DNA from: Archilochus colubris
Lineage: Eukaryota; Chordata; Aves; Apodiformes; Trochilidae
Direction: 5' to 3'
Assembly (NCBI GenBank): GCA_023079485.1
Contig: CM041083.1
Location: forward strand, 111,579,554 to 111,643,553
Length of the DNA: 64,000 bases
Positions 1 to 12,440 of this stretch are shown here, piece by piece (position 1 is the stretch's first letter; each line of letters starts with the position of its first letter). The notes beneath the pieces were generated by a model that was given only the letters and a program-made list of their open reading frames with translations, ran no database searches and was not told the origin of the DNA. A program made the translations under genes and the position numbers.

Positions 1-999
1 ACATTACTGTGGGATTAAAGCAATGTTACTGTTACCATCAGACCATCTAAAAACACACAGTCTTGCAGATAAAAATACCCACAGCTCTGGGAGATGATAA
101 TATTGATAGCTCTTCCAGGGAGGTTTTTGTTAGCAGGTCCCACAGAACTCTACGAAGGAGGCAGCATTAGGGAAGGAGAGTTCTTGGCAGCCCTGTAAGA
201 AGCTTCTGGTGCAGCCCCAGGAAAACTCTTAACTTCTCTGGGCCTGCGGTACCAATGCAACTCTTGGCAAGCTTACTTCCACCAGGGGAACATTTTCAGT
301 AAATGGAAAAGAGGAAAATCAAATATATAGAACAATAAATTGTCACGTTCATAGTTAGTTCAGAAGGAAAATTTTAAAATGTATTAACAGCCAAAATTCA
401 CAGGTAACAAAAGGAAGGAGTTCAGTCTTTCTTAATGAATTGGGCTGCACCAAGGCAAAGCCAAGGAGGGTTTTGCAGTAGGATGCCGGGGGACACTCGC
501 TGGCTCTGCTGCCACAACAAAACCCACATCCTGACCATTTGCTTGAAGTTGTTGCTCTATCACCACCTTGTTGCAAGGGTATGGGTGACATCACATTTTT
601 AGAGAAAAAAAGACCACATCAGTCAAATACTAATGCTGTTAAAGGCCAGAGAAGCTTTGTCACTGACTTTTGTTTGATCAGGATTTTATTTGCTTAAGTG
701 GGAGTTTTAATGTCTTCTATCCTACAAACTTGCTATCCAGACTGCATACAAGCTAAAAGGGAGGTGCTAGATGAGAACAAAATTGTAGAATATTAAAAAA
801 AAAATTGTTTATGCTTAATAAAATTTTTTAAAAAATCACAAGTTCCTTAATATTGCCTATTACTATGCATTTCCTCAGTTTGCTTCTAACTCATTTTAAT
901 TCAGTCACAGAGCATGCTTTAAACAGTTCAGTGCTGCATTATGTGCTCCACTAGAGATGTTCAAGATCTTAATTGTTTGTTCTCTTCAGTATCCCTCAC

Positions 1000-1460
1000 C
1001 CAAGAAGCTAATGAAAAATTCAGTCATGATGGTATTGTTTATGACATACATAGCTGTGACACATGGTAATTTTACAATCATTTCAAGACACCATGTGGTT
1101 TCTTTTGACATTTTGTGACAGGCTGTGTTATCAAGCATAATTGTTTGCACAGGAAACAACTATAACACGTGGTCCTTGGGACATTATGTTATCTCCTGAT
1201 AATGATGTCATTAACATGTGTATACTATAATTAATGACTACAAGAGCGATTCATTTCAGTAAGGCTTATGAATCCATTTCATCAAAAAAGGGAAAAGAAA
1301 CCTATAATCATTTGGGCTCAGATCCTGAAAGCTACTTACTTGCAACCTGCTGCAGCTACACGGGGTGACCCATTAATTGAGGCATATTAACCAAGAAGCA
1401 TTTATTTCTCAGTTATATTACAGAAGCTTGGATTAGAATCATTATCATAATGATTGTTCT
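1000..1460. promoter_or_regulatory. Possible AT-rich conserved non-coding block
   Basis: Non-repetitive sequence with dense ATTA/TAAT words (ataattaatgac, cccattaattgagg) and a 19-nt inverted repeat aatcattat-c-ataatgatt at 1437-1455. This is typical of homeodomain-bound elements but also of AT-rich introns. Confidence 0.25.
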
Positions 1461-1941
1461 CATAGAGATCAATGAGAGAAACAGGAACCTAGCAGTGCTC
1501 CAAAACCCTTTCTCACCCTATATCCTACCAAAGTTAGCCAGGGAACTATTACAGCTCATCAGTCTACAGAGCTAGCAGAATGAAGTTGAAGACGTGTAGG
1601 TAGCAAACCCACTGCAGTTAATTCCACCCCACCTTCCTCTTGCAAGCTATAAAAGACAGGAAAACACACACACATCCTTGCCTGCATGCCATGTAGAATG
1701 CAAAGTGTCTGAAAGGCACTTCAGAAGCTTTTTTGTGTAAAAAGTTTAATAGTTTCTACCCCTCACTGTTATAATGGACATACTCTTAACCGAGTAAAAT
1801 AGTCTATTTTTGTCATCATATTTTTGCAAACATACTTGACTGTTCAGTATTATGACCTTAGGTGTACCATGATTTTAGTATAATGCCTGTTCTGCTTTCA
1901 CTGCAAACTCAGTTTTGCTTTTCACTGTTTATAGTTTCCTG

Positions 1942-1961
1942 AAAAAAAAAAAAAAAAAAAA
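1942..1961. repeat. Poly-A run, 20 bases
   Basis: Uninterrupted A run on the plus strand, followed by gatatattt. Confidence 0.95.
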
Positions 1962-3401
1962 GATATATTTAGACCCCTTTAAATTTGTTTTCAAGTTCCG
2001 TGTTCCACTCCTCCCCCTTAAAGCTAGCAAAATCCCACTGGGAATTTTTTCATTTATTTGAATTTTCAGCAGGTTATGTTCAGGCACACATAATATATTC
2101 ATAGAGACGTTTGCATTCAGAAACAGCCACGAAAAATAGCTGGAAGTGAGTGAAATTTCCAACTGGCATAGTCCTTAGGAAAACTGCCTACGATGTGTCT
2201 AAAGGGATTAGAACAAGACTGGATCTCTGTGAAGAAATTTGAAAACAGACTGCTTGCAAAAGAAACAACCAATGAAGGATGTATCATACTGAATCCTCCA
2301 AACAGATTAGAAGAGGGCAGGAGGAGAAGACAGGGACCTGTGAGCAGAGCTGCTCCTCCCAGCAGACCCTCAAGCACAAATTTTGAATGGGGTTGAAAGA
2401 AGCACAAGTTAGACTTTTCCAGAATAGGGGTAGTGGGATATGTTTCTACAAAACAAAATCAATAAATTAGGGTTTTTTGAGAGATACCACTCCTTGTATT
2501 GGTTCCTTCTCTTCTTGTGGCACTGAAGGAGAGCATTTTGGGACACCCAAGCACGTCTCCCATCCAGCAATACAAGGTCAATCTCTGGCTTTTCTGTTGC
2601 CCCTTACATATTCTTTGTATAGAATAAGTGTAAGGAGTATATGAGTTTTTTTACATAAATAATGATTTATAAGCATTATTGACTTTGTTCTGAGACTTGA
2701 AACACCAAACATGCATGTATGCAGTAGCCCTTCTTACTCTGTCACTCCATAATAATCACTGTAGCTACTTCAGTGTGCATGATACTTTTTAAAGTTGGAG
2801 TGAGTAAACCAGAAATGTGTATTTACATTATGTAAAATAAAAAATATTTGAAAAGTTAAGTAATGCAAAAAAAGAATTTCTGGAACATTAAATAAGAGCA
2901 CTTTTGACACCAGGGGACATAAAAACCATAATAATGTGACTTTATGATTCTGTAATACTCATATATCATAAAAATGTTACAACTGTATTCATATATTTGT
3001 TCCATACCTGTACTGTTGTCTTTGAAAAATACTGTTGTGAATATATTAAAATAAGTGAAGTATGATTGTTCCTCCTAAAAAAATCTCTTGATTCAGAACC
3101 AAGTGCTATTTTTTTTCCTATTCAGATAGTAAGAACTGGGGAGATCTTAGTCTTGGTTTTCAGGAATCTCTTGTGAGTCAAAGTCTACAATTTAAATATT
3201 ATTAATTTAATATTTTAACTGAAATATTTTTAGAACTATTGATTATAGCATCCTTTATAACAACATATTAGAAGAAAATGCTTGCAAAAGGAGAAATAAA
3301 ATCTATATACCCATACAAAACCAGTGGAGCTGTAGAAGCAATCAAGGACTTTATATTAAGTATTTCTAGTGCAAGTAGTTCACAGGCTTTACTCTGTAAT
3401 A

Positions 3402-3480
3402 CAAAAAACCCCAAAAAGCAAACAAAAAACCAAACAAAGAAACACAAACAAAAAAACCTCAAAACCCACAAAAAACCCCA
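3402..3480. repeat. A/C-rich AAAC-type simple sequence
   Basis: Imperfect AAAC/AAACC repeats. The open frames crossing it on both strands are artefacts of composition. Confidence 0.85.
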
Positions 3481-6400
3481 GCAACTTTTACATACTCAAA
3501 ACAGGGATGTCAGAGTCTACTGTAAATTTAGAACTGTGAACTGACTCCATAGTTTGAGGCAATGTGCTGATAGAAGATTATTCCCAGCAGGTAAAATCTA
3601 TTCTTTTTAAGTGCTATGCAATTGGCTTAGCATTCAACACTGCATAAGATTTAGCTGGAAAACATGTATTTCCTGAAAATATTCAATGAAAACCAATATG
3701 TTCAGTGGTGTTATGGAGTTACTTTTGTATTTATTATTCATATATGTGTATGTGCATGCATATATATGTATATGGACAAAGAGAATGCACTCATATACAT
3801 GACTACAGGAGACAGCCACATTTAAAAATTTGTTCACCCTCATACTTTAAGTAATCATGTTGACCTTTTCCATACAAAGTCCTCTGTGGATGTACAAATG
3901 CAGAATTTTTCAAGTGGCCTCCATGGGAACATGAAAGTGGTTTTCCAATGTATCCAGAAAGAAGAGAAAAAATTATAAAAGACCTTTAAAGGAGTTGTAT
4001 GAATAAATCAGTTTTAAAGCAAACTGACAATTTTTGCTGGGAAAGCATCACAGGATACAGAGAGAGCATGACAGACTTAAAAACCATAACATGACTTCCA
4101 GGAGTGATCTGAAAAGTCCTCACTCCCGCTTAGTATTTTGCAAAATCATACAATCATGTAAACTAAATGATACGGAATATGTGTCTTAAAGTTTGCAGTG
4201 AACGAATTAATAAAACAAACCCCTCCAGTTAATCATCTTGACAATGACAAACATATCTGCTTCCTCAAAGGTACTTGGGGAAAACCTCCCACCATCTTTA
4301 TGGGGAGGAGACAAAAAAGAGCAGTTACCCCCGACCTGACCCAGTTAGATGGTTTATAACATTTGATATAGGATGACTTTCCCTTTTCCCTTTGCTGAGA
4401 ATGAAAGCATGAAGTAAGTTATTCTGGTGTAATTCTCCAACTCTTTGAGGTCACTGGAGTTTCAGCATATATCTAAGGTTCCCTGGACAGCTTACATCAC
4501 ACCACCTGAGAAACAGGTTAATGCACTGGTAAGTCAAGATGTCTCGGTATTAGCAAGTTAGAAGTACATGATGTGTCTCCTAAAAGACTTCTAACTCCTC
4601 TGTATTCCATGCAAAAGTATCCCTGGATGGCCCCAAGTTAAATCCCCGGTGCTTTCAAACTCCTCCACTTCACACAGAGTTCAAATGGAGGAGCTGAAGC
4701 GAAACTTGTTTCAGGCAGGATTACATTTTGGGTTTCATCTATTCTTTCATGTGTTCCCTGCTTTCTAAAGTAATATTTACTAAGCTGTAAGAAGTAAAAT
4801 CTTGCTCCAGAAAACATGTCCGTGTCAGAAATTTATAGCAATACAGCTAAGTACTGTTGCTATTAGAGTATGCTAGAATAATCAGCAAAATCTTGATTAT
4901 AGACAAGAGCTAAGGAACTTACTGGTAATGCCAGAGCAGAGCATAAGTATATATTGGTATATGTATATAAACACAAAAACACAGTTAAATTGTAGCAGCT
5001 GAAGAATTTACCATGTATCCACAAAGCCATGGTAACTTCCTAGGTCCACCCCTCTACCGAAGAGCACACAGGAGGAAATATAACCTCTTTAAATGCCCAA
5101 GAATTATTTTGTATATCCCCCCTGCTAGGCAGACACATGGTCACCTACCACAGCTCAGCAGATTCCAAGCCACTGACTCATCCATAATCACTGGATTGTA
5201 CATTTAAACCCTCTCTTCCAGAAGGGAGCCTGATTTACTTCGTTACTCTACCTTAACAGGTAAAATAACCAGAGAGCTGTGGTTAAAAGCACATCACAGC
5301 CAAAGAAGAGGCCCTAGTCATCCTAAGCAAGTTAAACCGTGGTCAGTACCAGACTTACTTCTTTGGCCAGGTTGTTCTCCCCTTCTCATTTTTTTGAACA
5401 CCTCTTTAAGTGTTTTTAGAGGTCTACCAGTTTCATACTGAAGGGCCCAAGACCAAAATGGGAGAGTGTTAGCATCTCTGTGCAATGAGGTTTTCTGGTG
5501 GAAGTGCAAAACGAAGTGGATTTAGAAAGGTTTACTATAAGACACTGAAATGCAGACTTCCTCATTCACATCTGTCTCCTCACTGGACAGTTTTCTGAAA
5601 TATGTCTGAGAACAGACCAAAAATGCTACATGAAAACAGCAGAACTCCTGAGGACTGCTATGCACTCTTGTAATGGTTTTCCTTACCATTCAGGTGCATG
5701 CCCATTTTCCTTAGAAGCTAAGAACTTCATTCAACTATTACTTAAACCTTAGAGATGGGTGTTTAGTAAATAGTGATTGGATTTTCAGCAACAATATGCA
5801 ACCACTTATAAAAAGTCTGTTCTTCCTTATTTCAGCTTGCCAAGTCACAACTTATAAATCTGATAGCAGGAGATTTTCCTTGCAGAAAGTATGAGTTTAT
5901 GACTCTACGTGCACGGCAAAGAGCCCACTTGGAGCACTTGTAAATACAACAGTTATGCTGCATTGCAAAATAAAACAAAAATAGTGGAACTCTGCTTTAT
6001 TATGCAACATCTACCGTAACAGGCACTCATTTTAAAAGCCAATTTTGAGATAGCACCACAGAAGTGAAATTCTGCTACATTATTGTGATTACCAAAATCA
6101 ATGACTAGTAAATAAAAATGAGGACACATAACCCTCTAAGAGATGCTCTTTCTACTGCTCTGAAGATTTGCAACATTTATTTGATATCTCTGCTGAGAGT
6201 ATTCTTTTTTCTGACTCTCTCATTTTGTGGTCACATGTTTATGTTAGCTGATTTTCAGAAAAAGAATTTGAATGTTTGAAACCTCTGCCCTGTCTGAGAA
6301 AAGAGATGAAATTATAAGGATAAGGATTGTTTCTCAGGTACTTGTCTCAATATGACATTTATATTTGGTCACTGAAGACATGATTTAGGAGTCTCTTTTA

Positions 6401-9400
6401 TCTAATGCAAGAGAATTCAGACTGGGGAAATGGAACTGAGAGAACTTGCAGTGCTGACTGAAATACAGACTGCTGACATCAACTGGTGTTTTGCTATTCA
6501 TTTCCAAAGACTTACAGTGTTTGCTGGAGCTTGATAACATATACTTACAGTGTATGGCATACAATATATGTGCACAGACTTTTACTTAAAAGTTTAAGCC
6601 AAGTTTTAAAACAACAAAAACAAACCCAAACCAACTCCTAGCAACATATGTTTAAACTCCTAAACAGCCATCTGCTTTGCTAAGCATCCTTCAGCATGTC
6701 ACTGATTACATGAAACAGTTGTATGCATACTATTTTAGTAAATCAGAGTCCTGTTTAAGAATAAAGAAAGGGCTTTAGGAACATAGTATTTGGGATGTGT
6801 TATTTTTTTCTTTGAGAATGCACCTGGAGGGATTAATTTTAACACAATGCAAATTAACAGGAATGTCACAAACAAGCAGACTTGTGTTTAATGAAGGTAA
6901 AGTTCCCCTCGTAGCTCTATTTTTTTTTCTGCTAAAAAACTCAATGTGCTATTGTTTTTTGCTGCAGAGATTTTAAATCAGTCACCTCTACCCAGTCAAA
7001 CAAATCAATAATTTCATGTGTCTCTTTGAAAGCTGCATTACAAATGAGTAAACTGCATAACAAATACACTCAGAAAAGCCCTATACCATCTGACCACATC
7101 TGAATGCTTTTTGGGTCTTTTTTCCTTTTTGAGTTATTTTTTTTCCTGACCACATCTGGCTGTTTTTTATTTCTTTTTGTATTAATTGTTTTAGACAAGC
7201 ATCAAACAACACATTTATATGAATGCCCACATGTTCATGCACATTTGCACACAGAGATATTGGCAACTGAGCCCATTAACCTACAGAGATCAAACAGAGA
7301 AAGAAAACTCACAGGACTTTGACAGTATAGTGGCATCCCATGATATTTTGTAAAATTAGATACAGAAGCTTTCAGAAGTATCAATCATAAAAGCAGAGAG
7401 TTTAAAGAACATCTTTGCCAACTCCTGTCCGTGATAGTCCACTGCCTTGATTACCTGAGAATACATCAGCTTTCATGAGGGAATATATGAGGGATGGAGA
7501 CTCACAGCTAAAACAATTTCCCAACAGCAATTACATGCACCTACTTGTACCTGCACAGACAATTCTGTTCTAATATCCTGATTAATGCAGGAAGCTTTCA
7601 CAAAAACCTAAATTCTTAATGGGTACTGGTGCTTAGTCTTTTGGAAAGTCAGCAGGAAGATTTGCACGTTTCTAAACAAGAGAAGAATTGTAATGGAAAA
7701 TACTGTTTCACAAGTCAAGAACTGTAGCTGGAACATAGCATTTATACCCCCCTGATGAATAATTTCTCTTTCCTGAATTCGGTTGTGTGTTTTCTCCTAC
7801 ATCCATACAATTACATGCTTTCCCAGAGGCTACCAGGAATCTGCCACATGGGAGCTTAGTACTGAATAAATGCTGATAGAGAAGGTAAAATGAATGTCAC
7901 AAAGATGTATGTACTGTCTGGACAACACAATTCCTACACGACCAAATATTCTAACTCAGTCTGGAAAAGAAAAAAAGTGAATATATAAGACTAATTATTC
8001 TGTGGCCTGATGGAGACAGTTAGAAAAAAAAAAATGTATTGGGTTAGATTAATCACAAATAATGAGGCCAACAGAAAGAGCTCATTCTTTCATTAGCTTT
8101 TGGTTTGACAGACCAAATCGATTCATTCCTTAACCCTGCAGGATCCTAGTAAGATTTATCAAAAAACGGAGCCATGCTTCTTTAGTTATCTGTACTGTGA
8201 AGACACTCAGAAATCAATTGTTGTGGCCAGAAGTGGACACTTCCTTTTTTCCCCCAGGAAACATAAAAGCAAAAGATTAAGGTATGTTCAAGCCTCACCT
8301 ACCAAACAATTATCTGAACAATGTGGATGGGAGCTCCCACGCTGATGCAGAGGTTGAATCTTAATGGTTAGAAATACAATTCAAAGTGAAGGAAACCCAT
8401 TTCCTACAAAGCAAAGATATCTAGACCAGGAAAGACAATCTGCATTTATAAATCCTTGCTTCTGATTATGCCTGACATGCACAGCAGGAAGGGGTATGGG
8501 AAGCAATGCTTTGAATGTCCCTGTATACAACATCTACAGCTTGTAGACAGCTCTTCTTCCTACCTTGCATTTTCTGTTCTTTTTGTATGCCTCCCAGATG
8601 TAAATGTAATTTTTGTTTTTATGTTATCACAGAATCTATACACAGCATTTACACTGAATACCACTGTAGGATTTTTAGGTTATGAAAAAAGCTACAACAT
8701 AATTCTAGAAAAACTATTTTGAAGAGAAAAAGGATGTGCTATGAAAAAAATGACACTTTCTTTATATCTAAAGGCAAAATTGCCTGCTTTAAAAAAAGCT
8801 TAAAATTACAGTGATGGAAGCAATTGTAAAAAATTGTCTTTGTCTAATAGTAAAATTTGATATTATATTTTAAAAGAAATAATCTCTTCTTATCTGAAGT
8901 ATAAAATATTTGCATATAAACTGTATTTTTTACATTTTTCTTTTACTACAGGAGAATTATGCTGAAAAATATATGCAACTGATTTAGTGGCTCTGTCACT
9001 TGATACCGAAATGTAGTTCATATCCTACATATTTTAAGACATTGTAAATTTTTTTTCTTCTAATTCAATGGCTCCATTCTTTTTAATGCAAAAATTACAG
9101 ATTTACAACAAATTAAAGATAAGCAATCAGCCATATTAAATAAATAAATAAGTATAAATAATCATATGATGGCATTCAATAATTAAAAACAGGGAATAAG
9201 CTTTTGAAATATAGATCTTGTGTGAAAAACCACTGATGAAAATATTCAGAGTGCATAAGAAACCCTGATATGTATGAAGAAATGTGGTATTTTAAGACTG
9301 TCCACTATTTTGCTGTTCAGATAGCATTCTGCAAATCCTATACTCATATCAGAATAATAATGGGGAGCTGTGAAATTGATTGATAGGAGAATGAATATGG

Positions 9401-9615
9401 GATAGAAAGGGATTTAATAAAAAGGAGGAAGTCATGGCAAGAATGTGAGGCTTGCAGAATGGTGACAGCAAGGAAGAGGAAGAAGCACCAGTGGCTGTGA
9501 AAGGAAAATTATGTGAGACATGAAAATACTGTCCTCTTTGAGCCTAAGGCTTTGTCCTGCTGGAACACGGCTATTTTGTAAATGAGATCCACCTTAAAGC
9601 TGGTGTGAGGTGACA

Positions 9616-9704
9616 CAGAGGAAAGAGGGAAGAGGGAAAAAAAAGAAGATGGAGGAGAAGGAGAAGGAAAACAAAAAGGGAAAAAAAAAAAGGAAAAAAA
9701 CAGG
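9616..9704. repeat. Polypurine tract
   Basis: About 90 bp nearly all A and G, with runs of A broken by gg and gag words; pyrimidine-rich on the transcript. Confidence 0.9.
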
Positions 9705-10389
9705 GTACTTTACCAGCTAGCTTTGCTCAAGGGGAAATAGTCATATATACTGCACATACTTGCTAAATTAATTTACATCCCACTATTGCTTTGCAACACT
9801 CTCTTGGTTTACGTTTATTTAATCTTTGTTAGCAAGACAGAGGCACAACTCTTGATGACATTGCAAATGTAAAAATAAGCAACAATATATCATGCATGCA
9901 CTTTCTTTACCAGAAGCCAGCATTAAACTATGCAAGCACACTGCATACATCCCCAAACCTACAAATGAAACTAATATATTTACAGCATAATCTATATTTT
10001 AAAATGTTATTCAGGAAAATTATTTAGCTTAACAAAAGAGAAGCATGAAAATACATGGAGTTATATATACTCTAAGCATTAAAGGCCCCTTAAGGTTAAT
10101 ATTTAAGAAAACTTATACTGTGCACCTATACCAATGCTGCTTTTGTAATCAATTTGACTTGATAAACCAGTAAACATCATTATGGAATTATGGTCATGCC
10201 TAATGTTTAGTCATTACTCTGCTATCATACGTATTAACAGAAAAAACAGAAATAACCCATCAGAAAAATGTCCTAACACTATTTGTATTAAAATACAGTT
10301 TTGGTAGCTGGCTTTGAGGTTTAGAACCATTTCGTAATTTGCATAATCTACTACTTTAAGAAAACATTAAAAGAAATTTTTTTTAATAA

Positions 10390-10405
10390 TTTTTTTTTTT
10401 TTTTT
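10390..10405. repeat. Poly-T run, 16 bases
   Basis: Uninterrupted T run; one of only two plus-strand T runs of 15 or more. Confidence 0.95.
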
Positions 10406-11949
10406 AGTGTGGTGTGTTCTGATGATAATTTCTGAGATCAGTCTGCAAATTCAATTACCTCATCTACTAATTTCTCTCCCATCTTCCAGTACTGGATTCA
10501 TACAGTGATGGTCACCACAGCCTCTAAATGCCATTCCATCTAGCTCTAATCACTTTGTGCTCCAGTGCTGTACTTCTGAATACAATGTTCTGAGAGCTGT
10601 TCCACCCACAGCATCTCCCTGAGCCCATCCTTGGCTGGTTCCTGCCTGCTCTCCCAAACAGGGTATCAAGTCAGCACAGAGCCCAGATGGGGCACAGTGG
10701 CAGAGCTAAGAGCAAGGCATTCACCTCTTTTCAAAAGGAGATGGAAAGGAAGACAGCTATGAATAGCAGAGTTTTGAGGGTGTTTCACCTGTCCTGTCAA
10801 ACTAGGAGGAGGAACAACGTTTACTGAACTAAACATGGTTGATGAGCAGTGAGTAACTTCAAGTTGGGTAGTCCTGAAATTCTGTCTGCCAAGTGTCCTA
10901 TACTCACTGGTATATATTTTCTTTAAGAGGTTATTGAGACATATTGTGTTCCCAGTGGGTATTCATTTCCACTTCACATGAAGCCAAGCCTAAATCTGAA
11001 TAGTTATATTTTAAATTTTCTTTCAAGAAAACTACCTTCCAAATTATGAGGAAGAATAATTTCCTGACTATTTTCTCCCAGATAAGGACCTTTGAAGATT
11101 ACCATTTATTATATTCTAATACAGTAGGGTTTGCAGTACTGTGCCAAGTAAAATATACTGAATTTTATTGGACTACTTCCCTGATGAAGGTTATTATGAA
11201 TGGATTATCTATCTAGTTTGCAACAATCACTGCAACATCAATATCTCAACAGGAGAAGGAGGAGAGCAGAGTAGACATTATTTTCAAGTTAGGTTTCATC
11301 AATGTTTAGAGACACAGGAGCTGTAGTTCTTGATCTGAAATGATCTCCTTTGCACAGAACTCCACTGATCACAGGTGGCCAAATCTGGACAGGGGAGTTC
11401 ATTGCAACCTGAGAGCCATGTAAAATTTTATCTGAATAAGTAAGTAATTTTAAAGGCCACAAGAAGTACTAAGACTGAGGAAAGAGGACATGCTGTTAAA
11501 ATATCGATGATTTGGCTACATTTAAGTACTTCTAATCCATTCAGTAAAGGGAGAAAATAAAACAGCAGCTAGAGCTAAAGCTTGTGAATCCCATCTCTTA
11601 CAAGGCTTTCTAAGAAACATGAATATGTGAAGATATTAAAAAAATAAAATCACCACAAGTTGGTTAAATGGACATTTTTCAAGAAAGCTTCAATATTCTG
11701 TTTCCACTAAGGAAATTTCAATGGAAAGAAACCTTCTGAAAAAACCCCCTCAAACATGTTTCATTTTGAATGTTATTATTTAGGCAATATAAAGGTGAGA
11801 GAGACAACTATTCTGAAAAAAAAGCAATAAATATGGTACTGTTGATACAAATGGAAAAGACAGAGCAGAGCCTATGTGCACATGCTAGCTAGCTGGAGAG
11901 AAATTTGTTTTACCCTTCTTCTAGAAACATTGCTGTGCAGCCAGCCTTG

Positions 11950-12440
11950 AAAAAAAAGAAAAAAGGGCTGCTGCATACTTTTGCTCCTTACATCCAATTA
12001 GAAAAATATGTTTTTAAAAAAGAGAGGTCCTTACCTCTCCTCTATTCCTTAAATGAGAGTATTGCAAAGATTTGCATACAAAAGCACTTGAGCATTTGTA
12101 CTGCAGTACATCTGGCAATTACCGTACAAGAGAAAGCATTCGATTTAGCCAATTGCCACAGGCTTGGCATTTCAGAGAGAAGTAGAAAGCATTTGAATGT
12201 ACAGAAGAAAAGAGATATTCCGGCTTTCTACCAGCTACCTTGAACATACTTCACGTTTAATTTCACCCTGTTGCCACAGGCACTGTGTTGTTATGACAGC
12301 TGATCTGCCATTGAATAGCTGTAAAGGAAAATCAACAAAGGATCGCTTCAGCGATTTTCAGTGCAATTTATTGGAGCTTGTATCTTGCGGCTGCTGCCGC
12401 CTGTCGGGGTAATGACACATGATCAGTGATTAAAGTGAAA
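11950..12440. promoter_or_regulatory. Candidate conserved non-coding element
   Basis: The block is richer in retained CpG than the surrounding intron (accgtacaag, cattcgattt, attccggc, ggatcgcttcagcgat, ttgcggctgctgccgcctgtcgggg). It contains two exact inverted repeats, atcgct-tc-agcgat (12342-12355) and gcggc-tgct-gccgc (12387-12400), plus E-box and homeodomain-like words. Two overlapping open frames (112 and 71 codons) have no homology I recognise. The call rests on composition only. Confidence 0.4.

Noticed and set aside
280..300. CTCF-like core ccaccaggggaac
   Set aside because: It lacks the GC-rich right half of the CTCF motif; a similar partial match at about 2908 shows how easily it arises by chance.
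11905..12412. Two overlapping plus-strand open frames (112 and 71 codons) considered as a small gene
   Set aside because: No recognisable domain and low-complexity Lys runs at the start. The composition fits a non-coding element better, so only the regulatory reading was kept.
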